64,000 nt of DNA from Mesocentrotus franciscanus (GCA_037976565.1 CP137675.1:16023330-16087329); one strand, 5' to 3'; positions 1 through 12,019 are shown, numbered from the stretch's first letter. Notes: a model not told the origin generated them from the letters alone. Numbers and translations: made by a program.

Positions 1-543
1 TTCAAATCTTTAAATTGACAACACGTTGAGATATTAAAAATCATTGTTTTTTCTATAATAATTAGCAATTTTCCCCCATTTTTCGACAACATTCAGGTTC
101 ATTTATATATATATATCTAATTTTTTTATAGATATGTCAAATTTTATTTTAACAATATAGCGATAAAAGAAAAAAAATAAGTGTTACCATTTTTAATAAC
201 AATATGGGATCAATTGAGCCCTAAAAATAAATCCTGTCCTTGAAGGGTTAAGGAATTATTATTGTGATATTTGAGATATCAACATTAGACTCGTGGAAGG
301 TTTGCCTTGAATTACCTCACAAAAATAAACGAACTTAAGCATTAAGAATACAAAAGTTTTGCACATAGGTTTTAGATTTATAGTGCAAGACTCATGAGTG
401 GGAAATGTATGTACAATAATTGATTAAAAATAATTTCTATAAGTGACTGAACATAATTATACGGTTATTCAGTAATTTTATCAAACGAGTTCATATTGTT
501 TAGAACGACAACAGTACAGTATCATGTATACAGCAAACGACTG
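1..543. other. AT-rich stretch without a gene
   Basis: I see no exon, RNA gene or recognisable repeat family here. The sequence is strongly AT-rich with short T and TA runs (around 104-132) and no open frame of note. Confidence 0.5.
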
Positions 544-1640
544 TATTTTCGCCACTGGATGGGGAAATGGATGTGGAAGAGGATGTGGAAGTGAATGTGG
601 AAGTGGATGTGGAAGTGGATGTAGAAGTGGACGTAGGAGTGGATGTAAAAGTGGATGTAGATGTGGAAATGGATGTTGAAGTGGATGTAGAAGAGGATGT
701 AGAAGGGAATGTGGAAGTGAATGTAGAAGAAGATGTGGAGGTGGATGTGGAAGAAGATGTAGAAGTGGATGTAGAAGAGGATGTTAAAGTGGATTGGGAA
801 GTGGATGTAGAAGTGAATGTAGAAATTGATGTAGAAGAGGATGTAGAATTGGAGGTGGAAGTGGATGTAGAAGAGGATGTGGAAGTAGATGTGGAATAGG
901 ATGTGGAAGTGGATGTAGAAGAGGATGTAGATGTGGATGGGAAGTGGATGTAGAAGAGGATGTGTAAGTGGATGTGGAAGAGGATGTGGAAGTGGATGTA
1001 GAAGTGGATGTAAAAGAGGATGTATAAGTGGATGTGGAAGTGGATGTAGAAGAGGATGTAGAAGTGAATGGGAAGTGGATGTAGAACAGGATGTGGAAGT
1101 GGATGGGGGAAGTGGATGTAGAAGTGGATTTGGAAATGGCTGTTGGAGAAGACGTGGAAGTGGATGTGGAAGAGGATGTGGAAGTGGATGTAGAAAAGGA
1201 TGTAGAAGTGGATGGGAAAGTGGATATAGAAGAGGATGTATAAGTAGTTGTGGAAGTGGATGTAGAAGAGGATGTAGAAATGGATATAAAAGAGAATGTT
1301 GAAGTGGATGTAGAAGTGGATGTAGAAGAGGATGTAGAAGTGGATGTGGAAGTGGGTGTATAAGTGGATGTGGAAGAAGATATAGAAGTGGATGTGGAAG
1401 TGGATGTAGAAGAGGATGTGGAAGTAGATGTGGAAGAGGATGTGGAAGTGGATGTAAAAGAGGATGTAGAATTGGATGGGGAAGTGGATGTAGAAGAGGA
1501 TGTGGAAGTGGATGGGGAAGTGGATGTAGAAGTGGATTTGGAAATGGATGTTGGAGAAGATGTGGAAGTGGATGTGGAAGAGGATGTATAAGTGGACGTG
1601 GAAGAGGAAGTGGATGGGGAAGTGGAAATGGATGTAGAAA
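544..1640. repeat. 12-bp minisatellite (GGATGTAGAAGT-like)
   Basis: About 1.1 kb of a degenerate 12-bp unit, typically GGATGTAGAAGT or GGATGTGGAAGT. The unit length is a multiple of three and stop codons are rare, so several frames stay open on both strands: Asp/Val/Glu repeats on plus and His-Pro-Leu repeats on minus. These frames are a by-product of the repeat, not evidence for a protein. A part of the array with its right flank recurs at 6924-7440. Confidence 0.93.
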
Positions 1641-1830
1641 ATTCAGGACACTACCTTGACCTCTACTCAAATGAACGATAGAAGATACTCTGCATTCCGG
1701 AGTCGGAGGGAGGGGGGGGGGGCGCTTGTAGAAAATCGTAGTTTAGGTGCCTGAACGAGCCTTCCCTTCTTTAGAAAGAAGAATAATAGGCATACAAATT
1801 CATTTTGGTAAACTAGACATCTATTGTGTG
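1350..1830. repeat. Segmental duplication, copy 1 (minisatellite end plus unique flank)
   Basis: The last ~290 bp of the minisatellite and ~190 bp of following unique sequence recur at 6924-7423 in the same orientation, with only scattered substitutions and a G-run length difference. After the shared AGACAT, copy 1 passes directly into CTATTGTGTG at 1821, while copy 2 carries 67 extra bases (7347-7413) before the same motif. The duplication therefore predates an indel in one copy. Confidence 0.88.
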
Positions 1831-2749
1831 GAAGGAAATTCATAGTTCGCTGGGCAAAATTTGACCGATTCTTTCCCATTAACTCAACTTGTTTGTTATA
1901 CGTTTATACACTAGTATTGACAATGATTTCCTAGCATATGAGTACCTTCTATCTCCCCTCTCTCTCTTTCTCTCTCTCTCTTTACCCCCTGCCCTTCACC
2001 CTGCTCCAATGAGAATACAAGGCATGGTAGAGGTTATAGTGAACATTTACAGAAATGTTTTTATCATAAAAGTTTCAATAATTAGAAAAGTAGTGTCCCA
2101 ATATACACTTTTAGAATCAACCATTCTGCTTCATTGATTAAAGTATTAAACAAATGTATTCGTTTGATTGTCAATGGAATTCATGCCTTCAGGTAGCGAA
2201 TGCAGTTTGAATTAAATAGTGTCGATTATTTAGAGATGTGTTGGATTCTGTTCGTCTTAATTCGCTGACGTAAAATATATAAGTAAAAACAGACTTGATT
2301 TTTCAATCCAGATATTCATAAAACACATCATGCACTACTACTTCAGTTCCAAATTGTTCGTTAAATTTATTCATGTTAAGGGATAAGATAGCAAAAAAAA
2401 AATTACAATTCGAAACTGCTGTCCATCTTCTCAATCTTAAAGTTAAGTGTACGTATGTATTTGTGTATGTATGTCTGTTAGTGTTAATATACAAATGAAA
2501 TTGTATCATTACTTTACTTTTATAATCATTCGTGTCGAACGCACTGAAATTGCCAGGAAAACACAAATAGTGTACATGATTAGTTTTACCGATTTGATTT
2601 TACTGCTGTTTTGAATATTACTTTAATGCCTGCTAATTATATTATAGTTAGTTTATAGGGAAAATGTTAGAAACTATGATGCAAGAGAAACAAAAAACTA
2701 AAAGTAATCTTAGTGTCGCGATTATTGATCTGTTAGTACATGTAGTAGG
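1831..2749. other. Intergenic sequence, no gene seen
   Basis: A CT-rich run lies at 1953-1985. I see no exon with convincing splice sites and no repeat family shared with the rest of the window. Confidence 0.4.
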
Positions 2750-4690
2750 TTTTATTTTCCCAATATCAAGATCGATAATTTAGACAGGTATAAAAGTAAT
2801 TATAGGTTACGAACTTGAACTCTGACTTCCAAAAGAAACTTCACAAAAAACTTGACACATTCAGGTATAGAATTTGTACTTCGATAGAGATTGACAGGGT
2901 TTCCCCTTTCTTTAAGAAATAACTCATGCAGTGTGAATGGTCCAAGTGGTCTATTCATAATGAAATTCCTGGCCCTACGAACTTTGTTTTTAAATTGACT
3001 TTTCAGCAACTTTTCCGCTGAATGGCTACTGTTTGACCGATTTTGTTTTAAGTATATGTTGACTAGCTTTATTTAGTTGATAAAAAGCAAGACTCGGACT
3101 ACTTATAATTCAGTGAAATAATCAAATTTAAGTTCAAGGGGGTAACCTAGATAATTATTTATATATATATATATATATATTATATTATCCCTCCACTTAT
3201 TTAATTGTACATGTATCATTTGTACATATTTTTATGATTATGTTTCAATAAACATGTAGAACCATTTAAAAAAATTACGTTCCACTTTATTCTTAATGTA
3301 TCTTTCTCTCTATTTTGAGACAGACTATTTATTGGATGACAATCACCATGGTGATAGATACAGATAATAAATTGCAAAGTTTACTGATTATCTTTAAGCC
3401 ATCATATCAATTCCTCTTTGTACTTTTTTCATTTTCATTGTTATTATTATTATTATCATCATCATTGTTATTATATTTTTTTTTACAGCAATTTTATGTA
3501 CAATTATGGCAGGCTACATATTTGAACTCTGACACTACCGACATAATTAATTTATGAATTGCAAATGGACACAAAATTCCTTAAAAAATATGCATTCTTG
3601 CATTCTCGTAGAGATAGACGTTTTTTCTCTGTTTATTATTAAATGAACAATGTATGGGTCAGTTACAGACGGTCATTGGACAAATGAATAGATATTACTG
3701 ACCTCAAAGGTTGTTTGTCAAAAGTAACTTTTTATATACTCTTAATGAGTTGAATGCCCACTATTTGACCGATTGTTGACTAGCTTCATTTAGTAACTGT
3801 CAGGCTAAGTGAAATAATAAAGTTCTACTTTCATCTTGAGTTTTGAGACCTACCATAAACTTGACATCGCCCTTTTAGTTTGTTTGTGCCATTCCAAGTT
3901 CATTAACTCAAAATGATAATTATTGGAAAATCAATAGCTTTAAAATTGAGAAAACAACAAGGGTTTTTACTGTTTCTTACAACAAAAAATAAAACCTGTC
4001 TTAACTAATAATATGCCTTTGTATTTTTTCTTTTTATTCGATTATTTCTTACCAAGATGCGTGCTATTAGTTAAAAACTGATACGATTATAAAAATTTTC
4101 TTTTACATTTGATATTGTTACAATATCATGGAAGATACAATTTTAACAGAAATGTTTATTTACCTGAATATTTCTAATTGCAGAAAAAATAATGATGACA
4201 TTGATTAAAGGAATTAAAAGTATTCTGGCAAAAATCCGAAGGCCTTTATTCTTCTTCTTCATCGGTGCCTGCTTGTCAGAGAATATAGATGAAAAGATAA
4301 GTTTCGCTCTCTTACCTCTTATTATCATTGAACGATCATTTTCTCCTGTTTTTCATGTTTTTTTCTTTAATTACAGGATGGAAAATTTAACGACGGCAAC
4401 TTTAGAATCAATAGTAGGTTACGAATTTGAACTCTGACATCACCCACAAAATAAGTTACAAATTAATCAGTTGGACAAAAATAATAACAAAATTAATTTG
4501 GTCAAAGGTGGCCAGGGACTTTCCTTTTTTTATTGTTAAATGGTTATTGGCTGATTCAATTATAAATATTTTTGGAAAGATGTAAAGATATTACTGACCT
4601 TTCTTCCGTTGGGTTCCCATAAATTGACCAATACTGATTTTGGGGTAATGCAATATACGGGCGTTATTTACTAAATAAAAAAGCGAGCCT
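2750..4690 (+). repeat. Three related segments, each resembling a terminal exon plus 3' flank
   Basis: Near 2800, 3515 and 4415 the sequence repeats the pattern GGTTACGAATTTGAACTCTGA with changes. In one frame each ends Gly-Tyr-(Glu/Ile)-(Phe/Leu)-Glu-Leu-stop. Copies 2 and 3 are preceded by a pyrimidine tract and an AG (near 3488 and 4376), as in a 3' splice site. Downstream, diverged matches continue: 'TTTGACCGATT...GACTAGCTT..ATTTAGT' at ~3030 and ~3760, and 'AGATATTACTGACCT' at ~3690 and ~4585. They could be duplicated last exons of an unrecognised gene or an old tandem repeat. Confidence 0.4.
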
Positions 4691-5924
4691 CCATCTACTT
4701 CAGATTAATAAGTGACACAAATTGATTAAACTATCTACTTCAAAATAAATGGAACAATGTAGTTCAACTAGTGTTATCTGTGGTAACAGAATATTTTATC
4801 CTATCGGGTTTATCAAAAAGTATTCATGCTTTGTTTCCCTTTTTAATTTTTATTTCATTTTTTTAACTCCAGCACCTATTTAGTAGGACTAATTTAGTAT
4901 AAATTTTTCACTAATGTGACAGTCGGAGAAAAACTAGAAGTCATGAGCAGTAAAGAGGAAAACGGATCATGAAAATATATTTCATATACACACAGGATTT
5001 ATAACACAATTTCATGATAAAAAATATGACTTTCTTAGTTCGTTGAAATATTTAATGTGATTAGTGTTACTATGTAAAAATGTATTTAATCAAGTTATAC
5101 ATAGTTCGGGCGTCAATTTCCAATTCCTATAGCCTTTACTTACATGTGATGACCCGTATTGCATATCCAATATCATCTACATGTTGTCGTTGGTTTGTGG
5201 GCACAGACACATACGATTCCAGCATTATATCAAATAGGAAATATCTTCTGTGCTGAACATAAATTATACATTGGAATTTTATTGCTAGAGAATTCCAATC
5301 AATCTCCCATCCCTGTTTATCCAGGTATAATCTGTCCTGTAACGTATCAATATCATTTGTCACAATGTGACTGGAATTTCTTTCATTCTAACCCCTCATC
5401 ACCCTGCTGAGTTGTATAGGCAGAGAATGTAATAGACATGTGCTAATTGAATGAATGTGTTTGGCGGCAATTTAGGCAATGATTATGCCTGGGTCAACTG
5501 ACTGGGGTTCTCTAATTTAGCAGGTGTTTCTCTGTGTATGTGTGTGTGGAAAGGATGAGGAGAATCTTGATAGGACAGTTTTGTTTAGAGGATTCAGTAA
5601 AAGGAATTTTGATAGGACAGTTTTGGCATTTGAGGAATACGAAGAATTTTAAGGAGTTTACTTTTGAGAGAACCAAAGTGGGTTGAAGATTGAGTGCAGT
5701 TTAGTCAGATTGCTTTGGAGATCTCGAGAGGATCAGACCTATCTGTTCTTGTTCTGATTTTGGAGTGAGTGAGGGGTGCTGTCCACGAAGGTGAATGTTA
5801 CAGGCTATGCATGCTGCTGGCATAGCAGACTTTCCCTCTAGGACCAGGCAAGGACCAGGCAGGACAGGCCGTGGTAGAAGCCTCATCAGCCCTCACCTCA
5901 TCTTGTCTCATTGTTTTGACATCT
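4691..5924. other. Intergenic sequence, no gene seen
   Basis: No convincing exon. The part from about 5520 repeats short motifs such as TTTTGATAGGACAGTTTTG (twice, 5566-5630) and has a G-rich, less AT-rich composition than its surroundings. That could mark an old transposon, but no terminal structure could be fixed. Confidence 0.35.
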
Positions 5925-6237
5925 GGGGGGTGTTTCACAAAGATCCTAATTTGAACTTATCTCTAAGTTGGACTTAAAAATTATGGAGAGCCATTTGTAG
6001 CCTTAAAATAAGATATATTCAAAAGCAAAAATTCAAGTATTTTGGACTTTTAATAAATTCCACATCAAGAACATGAAATCTCCTTGATAATTGAAAATAT
6101 GAATAATTTGAATCAACATTTTATGCCTTTTAAAATAACTTTAAAATAATATTTTTATAGATGCTAACGGCTTTCCATAATTTTTAAGTCCAACTTAGAG
6201 ATAAGTTCAACTTAGGATCTTTGTGAAACACCCCCCC
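5925..6237. mobile_element. MITE with GGGGGGTGTTTCACAAAG terminal inverted repeats
   Basis: The left end GGGGGGTGTTTCACAAAGAT and the right end ATCTTTGTGAAACACCCCCC are inverted copies. Pairing continues inward through the CTAAGTTGGACTTAAAAATTA region, giving arms of roughly 75 bp. There is no coding capacity. A relative with the same ends but a different interior lies at 52830-53103. Non-autonomous DNA transposon is inferred from structure. Confidence 0.88.
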
Positions 6238-6809
6238 TGAACTGTAAGTTATAGAAGAAATATTTCCTTTTAATTTGTTACCATATTTGTAATTATCTGG
6301 AAGGAAGGTTATTTCATATATTTCATAAAGAGAAAGCAATTTTCTGTGTATATGAGATAATGAATATTTGTTTTATCTTGCATGTTGAATGAGGAAGAGT
6401 TAGCCTTGATTAGCTTATTTGCTTAGAATATAATATGTATAAAAATTGCATTGTACTGAGAAGTTATATATATAACTATATATAAAGACATATATGTTAT
6501 TTTACAGATTTCCAGATGACAGATACCGTACACAGTCGTTTATAAATGTCGTCTGTTTAAATTGTTTATTTCAGTGAAGCAAAGCTCTAGACTCTAGAGA
6601 GATTGTAATGATTGTTGTAAATTGTTAGGATGTATATATCGTTATAGCTAGATCGTGTCTATTTTGGTAGATGGTTGGCTATTTTGTTTCGATTTAATTC
6701 TTTTTAGGGACGAGCTGGGCTCGTATCCATAACCCTATCCAGTCATCAACGGACTGGTGCTCTTAGTCGTAGTCGACACACTCAGACCTCGCACTCGTAG
6801 CTAGTCCTC

Positions 6810-6923
6810 AAGTTAGCGCACGTTGCAGGCCGGGTCAGGTTGGACAGACTTCGCAGTTTATGCACCGGGTTACCTCGTCTTCGTTCATCGGGGTACTTCG
6901 TTTCACCTCCTCAGTAAAAGCAG
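6810..6923. repeat. 114-bp direct repeat, left copy
   Basis: Nearly identical to 7441-7554 (about two differences), same orientation. The pair encloses 517 bp that includes a copy of the 1.35-1.83 kb region. The repeat is GC-richer than its surroundings. Confidence 0.92.
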
Positions 6924-7440
6924 AAGTGGATGTATAAGTGGATGTGGAAGAAGATGTAGAAGTGGATGTAAGTGGATGTAGAAGAGGATGTGGAAGTAGA
7001 TGTGGAAGAGGATGTGGAAGTGGATGTAGAAGAGGATGTGGAAGTGGATGGGGGAAGTGGCTGTAGACGTGGATTTGGAAATGGATGTTGGAGAAGATGT
7101 GGAAGTGGATGTGGAAGATGATGTATAAGTGGACGTGGAAGAGGAAGCGGATGGGGAAGTGGACATGGATGTAAAAAATTCAGGACACTACCTTGACCTC
7201 TACTCAGTTGAATGATAGAAGATACTCTGCATTCCGGGGTCGGAGGGGGCTTGTAGAAAATCGTAGTTTAGGTGCCTGAACGGGGCCTTCCCTTCTTTAG
7301 AAAGAAGAATAATAGGCATACAAATTCATTTTGGTAAACTAGACATGCGTCCAAGGAATTGAATTAAACAACAAGCCCATAAAATCGCCTGTGGAAAAAT
7401 AATTGTAATAAATCTATTGTGTGTTAACGTACGTTAACGT
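6924..7440. repeat. Inserted copy of minisatellite plus flank (segmental duplication, copy 2)
   Basis: Bases 6924-7165 are the 12-bp minisatellite and 7166-7423 match 1639-1830 apart from a 67-bp insertion at 7347-7413. The block sits exactly between the two 114-bp direct repeats. Its last bases contain a short GTTAACGTAC-like repeat leading into the right copy. Confidence 0.88.
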
Positions 7441-7554
7441 AAGTTAACGCACGTTGCAGGCCGGGTCAGGTTGGACAGACTTCGCAGTTCATGCACCGGG
7501 TTACCTCGTCTTCGTTCATCGGGGTACTTCGTTTCACCTCCTCAGTAAAAGCAG
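7441..7554. repeat. 114-bp direct repeat, right copy
   Basis: Partner of 6810-6923. It is followed by a partly repeated ATTCAGTAAACTCAG motif (7562-7617), which does not follow the left copy. Confidence 0.92.
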
Positions 7555-8710
7555 GAAGAGGTATTCAGTAAACTCAGGAAGAGGTTGTATTCAGTAAACT
7601 CAGATGGAGGTTGTATTCATAAACTTTTAATCTGGACTCTAGTCTAACCCAGCAGTTTAGTTGTACACAAAGACTGGGCTAGAGTTGGTAGATTATTTCT
7701 TCTACATAATACCACGAAGGATGACTTAGTTTTTGCTGGGAATATATATTTTCTTTGGGAAATATTGAATGTTGGAACTTTGAATTAATGATTGATATAT
7801 ATTATGATATAATGTTATAATGATAGAACGATATATACAATGACATGATCTACTCTTATACTCTTATTTCATATTGAATCCAAATCATTTTGCTTTGTCA
7901 TTTATTTGTGTACATTATTGAGCAGATGGCTCTTAATTAAATCTATGTACACTATATTTACTCTTGAAGTCGCCTGATTATTTTCATGTGATACATATAA
8001 ATTTCAGCAGAATCTAACTTATTGTCAGACTGGTAATTTACAGTACTAAGATCTGACATCATTTAACATTACATTCTCAGGCTAAAATTGTGTTCAATGT
8101 TATGTACATGTATATTTCCTATTTCCTAAACACACATATCACGTCCTATTTGGTCGTACACATGCCTTCTAACTAAACGATTCGGACCATAGCGGCAAAC
8201 AATATTCCGGCCATAAAGTCTGGGCATGCTGGTTGGGTTAGGTGGGTCTTGACTATAAAGTATATGGGCATGGAAAAGGTCTGATTTGATTTTGCATACC
8301 ATACGCCTTATTTTTTATTTGTGGATGTATACTTAAAAAAAATGGGTTTATGAATACTTTGATATTGGGAAAATGATTGACCCAACTTCCTAGCTCTTTG
8401 AAAGAGTGAATTTGATCTGGATTTCGATACTATACATGACATTACAAATAAGAATGTATCCAGACACATTTATGGCATTAACTCTCAACTGTTCCTTGTT
8501 CGTTCCTAACAACTTTGTTATACTTACAAATGTATTACCCTCTGGAGCCTAACAACCCAAAAACCTTGCCGTTGCCTTTTATTGCTCCTTCATATCTTCA
8601 TTTCTAATTCTAATTTAGTCCTTTATGCATTACTTAGTCATTCGCCCACGATTAGGGTATCGTTTGAAAACAATGGCGTGTAATCTTCTATAAATACCTC
8701 ATATGTTACC
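7555..8710. other. Intergenic sequence, no gene seen
   Basis: No exon or RNA gene is visible. Apart from the short ATTCAGTAAACTCAG repeats at its left edge, I see no structure shared with other parts of the window. Confidence 0.35.
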
Positions 8711-10628
8711 TAAAGGGGAGGTCCACCCTGATATTAAGTTGGTTTTTATAAAATTTATCTAAGCAGAAAAATCAGAGAAAAAATTATTAAAATAGGATAG
8801 TTATGAATTTTTGAAATCATCAGTGAAACACAATTTGGCAACACTGTAACGTTTCTAGCGAACTCCTCTCCAATTCGCCCAGTACTGTTATTATGACGGA
8901 ATAAATTTGTTTCATACAGGGGTTGTACACAAACACATTCGTGTACAAATAGAATTTGTTTCTTACAGGGGTTTTACAAGAAAAAATTGCAATAATTATA
9001 CTTGGGTGAATGTATGATTGAACACTTTCTTAAGGGGGAAATATAGATTTTGATTATTTTTTTTTAGTACAAGGGGAGCTCACAAGATACGTCACAAAAT
9101 TGCCAATTTGTGTTTCATTGATCGCACCTTCAAAAAATTTTTCTCAAACTTTCACTGACCTGTTCCACTACTTATTTTTCTGCTTCTATTAAAACCAACT
9201 AATTGTCACTTAGGACTTCCTTTTTGAAGATATTGGATTACTGGTCATGTGATTGCACTATGAGAAAGTTAGTATATCATATACTAGCTTTGGAATAATA
9301 AAAATAAGTGGAAATTGACCTCTTAACATGATAAATAGCCCCGAATATTGCTTATAAGACATTGAAATGCACTGGACACACAAATGGGAACATGGGACTA
9401 CACATACATTTGTCATTACACGTTGGGCAAAAATTCGATGTCACATGTGTTACTGATATGATATTTATTAAGGTATAAACAAATAAAAATAGACTGAGAA
9501 TGCTTAATGATTATAAATATCATTGTACCTTTATCAGAACTTAAATGGGAAGTCCACCCTGATAGTAGGTTGGTTTGAATAGAAGCGGGAAAATGAGATG
9601 AACATGTCGGTGAAAGTGATGAGCAAAAACATTTATTTATTTATTTATTCATGATTTCTTTCAGCAGGGTAGTTTCATTCAGTTCCATTAAGAATAAGAA
9701 AGTTATGAATTGTTGAAGGTGAAATTAATCAAATACATATCAGCAGCTCTGTGATGTATCTTGCGAGCTCCCCTCCTATTTGCCTTGTACTTAAAAAAAC
9801 TTCAAAAATCGATATTTTTCCCTTTTATCCCCCAAAACTTGATTTCCCAATGCCTTTACCCAGGTTATATGATTTGTATCATATTGCTTGCATGACATTT
9901 CACAAAATATTATGAACTTTGAAGAATTGCAACCATTTTCTGAATATTGTATATTCATAATTATTGATTTTTATATAAATAGTTTATCAAAATTCAAATT
10001 TTTCATGATTCAACTGGAACAAAAATTACTCTTTATTAGTGCATCCACACAGAAACATATTACTATCAATCCAACTTGGATGCTAGTGTGAAGAAATAAG
10101 ATTCTTAGGGGGAAAATAGGAAATTTATATTATCAAAGTAAGTTGCCAATTTGTCATTTTAGTGATTTTCAAAGTTGTTCATGTCATTAAAAATTCATAA
10201 CTTTCTTTTTAGTTATCCAATTTTGCTATAACTTTTTTTTGATTGGTTTGTCTGATTTTTCTGCTACTATTAAAGGCAAGTTATTTTTGAAGTGGACTTG
10301 TACTTTAAGAAAAATTTTAATCATACATTCACCCTAAGTATGATTATTGCAAATATGTTTTTATAAAACCCCTGTAAGAAACAAATTCTATTCCGTCATC
10401 AATAACTAAGAAAATGAAAGTTCATGAAGTTTCTGTACAGAGCAAATTGGAGAGGAGCTCGCATGATACGCCATAGTGTTGCCAATTTATGTTTCATTGA
10501 TGACAACTTCAGAAATTCATAACTTTTCTATTTCTAATTGGATTATGCTAAAACTTTCTCTCATTTGTTTCTCTCATCTTTCTGCTTTTAATAAAACCAA
10601 CTTTATATCAGGGTGGACTTCCACTTTA
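8711..10628. mobile_element. Nested cluster of long-terminal-inverted-repeat elements
   Basis: The outermost ends pair as inverted repeats: TAAAGGGGAGGTCCACCCTG at 8711 against the inverse near 10628. Pairing runs for some 300 bp on each side, including AATTTGTTTCTTACAGGGG and the region around GAGCTCCTCTCCAATTTGC. Between them are further copies of the same ends: a right end at ~9066-9226, a left end at ~9543, and a right end at ~10140-10307. This indicates repeated insertion of one family into itself. No transposase frame is present. Confidence 0.75.
9234..9542 (+). mobile_element. Possible diverged member of the AAAGACCAG-TIR MITE family
   Basis: It shares TACTGGTCATGTGATTGCA, a following AGAAAG, and later GGGACTACACA.ACAT..GTCAT with the four better-preserved copies at 17.6, 19.9, 21.5 and 44.7 kb, at similar spacing. 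The match is patchy and the right terminus is not clear. Confidence 0.35.
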
Positions 10629-10689
10629 AGCCTACATAGTTATGCAATGCTTACAAATCGACGTGATGATCGAAAGATGACATGGAGCC

Positions 10690-10830
10690 ATTACTCACGG
10701 CACGCCACGGCTGCCCTCGGTGTACATTCGCCCCTCAAACAATGATATCTCCACTCATTACAAGCAGATTTGCTCCGCGAGTGGAGGTTTCGAAACATAA
10801 GGGACATTTGGTGAGGGCAGCGCCGTTGCC
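10690..10830. repeat. Short imperfect foldback
   Basis: ACGGCTGCCCTC near 10709 is answered by GAGGGCAGCGCCGT near 10816, with an inner pairing of CTCCACTC with GAGTGGAG. It is probably a small non-autonomous element remnant; terminal duplications were not identified. Confidence 0.45.
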
Positions 10831-11042
10831 ATGATTAAAAGCTAGATGACAAGAAGAATCACTATAAACAAAAAATATATATCTGTCAAAGTACTCCCTC
10901 TGTGTTAAGGAGCCACGCTAAGAATCCCTTTGTTATGGAGTGGAAATCCATAGGAAAGAAGCCAAAAAACAAACAACAACATAACAATACACGTTGACTG
11001 TGCCCCATAGGTATCACACAAGCTCCTCCTTTCATTTGATAC

Positions 11043-11167
11043 TAGGGACTTTTAGATTTGCACGTCGACGTAGTGGACGTAGTGCCTTAAAAGGACGTCA
11101 CATTACCTTAAAAGGATGTCACCGTGGCAGTCCACGTTCTCGTCGTGTAAAATCTAAAAGTCCCTAA
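11043..11167. mobile_element. Foldback MITE, TAGGGACTTTTAGATTT ends, copy 1
   Basis: Left end TAGGGACTTTTAGATTTGC and right end AAATCTAAAAGTCCCTA are inverted repeats. The internal ACGTGGACTGCCACG-type sequences also pair, so almost the whole element can fold into one hairpin. Confidence 0.88.
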
Positions 11168-11196
11168 TGAATGTAGGTCGGAGCACACGACTATAA

Positions 11197-11361
11197 TAGG
11201 GACTTTTAGATTTGCACGTCGACATAGTGGACTGCAACGTGTGACGTCCTTATAAGGCACTGTGATGTCCTTTTAAAGCACTGCCGGGCACAGCCCAGTG
11301 CCTTAACACAATGTCACACGCGGCAGTCCACGCTCTCGTCGTCTAAATCTAAAAGTCTCTA
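11197..11361. mobile_element. Foldback MITE, same family, copy 2
   Basis: Same ends as the neighbouring copies (right end degenerated to AGTCTCTA) with a longer interior containing GCACTGCCGGGCACAGCCC. It lies 30 bp after copy 1 and abuts copy 3. Confidence 0.86.
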
Positions 11362-11362
11362 T

Positions 11363-11527
11363 TAGGGACTTTTAGATTTACACGACGAGAACGTGGACTG
11401 CCACGTGTGCCATTCTTTCAAGGCACTGGCCCGTGCCCGGCAGTGCCTTAAAAGGACGTCACTTTACCTTAAAAGGATGTCACCGTGGCAGTCCACGTTC
11501 TCGTCGTGTAAAATCTAAAAGTCCCTA
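11363..11527. mobile_element. Foldback MITE, same family, copy 3
   Basis: Intact TAGGGACTTTTAGATTT ends. The interior is closer to the reverse complement of copy 2 in its left half and to copy 1 in its right half, as expected if arms were exchanged or the elements inserted in opposite orientations. Confidence 0.88.
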
Positions 11528-11614
11528 ATACACCCTTTCACGGTTACAAGAGTGCGCATGCGCTGACATTAAATTACGAGTAAACAAAGTTTCTCTTCTC
11601 TAATTAGGCCGGAC

Positions 11615-12019
11615 GCGTCTTTTTTTCCCGTATCCTAGCCATCCTGTCGCTGCTTTTGATTGGCTCAATAAGAACCATACGCCATGCGCTAGTCGCCAAT
11701 ATTCATGATACGCACGCACACAGAATCTGATGCGATAATTTATCAAATATGAGATTTCATACAAAAGTTACAAGTGCAAAGCTAAGTTTACTTAAAATAA
11801 AATGACATTGCGACACAAATCGGGAGGCTTACCGTAAACGAATGACTACCCAGGTCGTAACTTGTCCATAATCATTGCGACCAGATACTGGTTTAGTGGT
11901 TAAGTCCAGAATCTGGCCGATTTAATTTTGATCTCCACCACACCGTACGAACGCAAATATTGATATATTCAAATATTAATATGCATTCTAGGATGGCTAG
12001 GTTACGGAAAAAAAGACGC
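11615..12019. mobile_element. Element with ~30-bp inverted ends (GCGTCTTTTTTTCCGTA)
   Basis: GCGTCTTTTTTTCCCGTATC at 11615 and the inverse of the same motif ending at 12019 pair over about 30 bases, extending through CTAGCCATCCT, with one or two mismatches. The 400-bp interior has no coding potential. The G+C-rich bases beyond each end do not pair. Confidence 0.7.

Noticed and set aside
522..1670. Long minus-strand His-Pro-Leu frame and plus-strand Asp-Val-Glu frames
   Set aside because: They are translations of the 12-bp minisatellite, with no splice sites, homology or non-repetitive part.
5424..8030. Solo LTR or degraded LTR retrotransposon around the 114-bp repeats
   Set aside because: No TG...CA termini with matching target duplication, primer-binding site or pol frame could be found; the repeats bracket a copy of local minisatellite instead.
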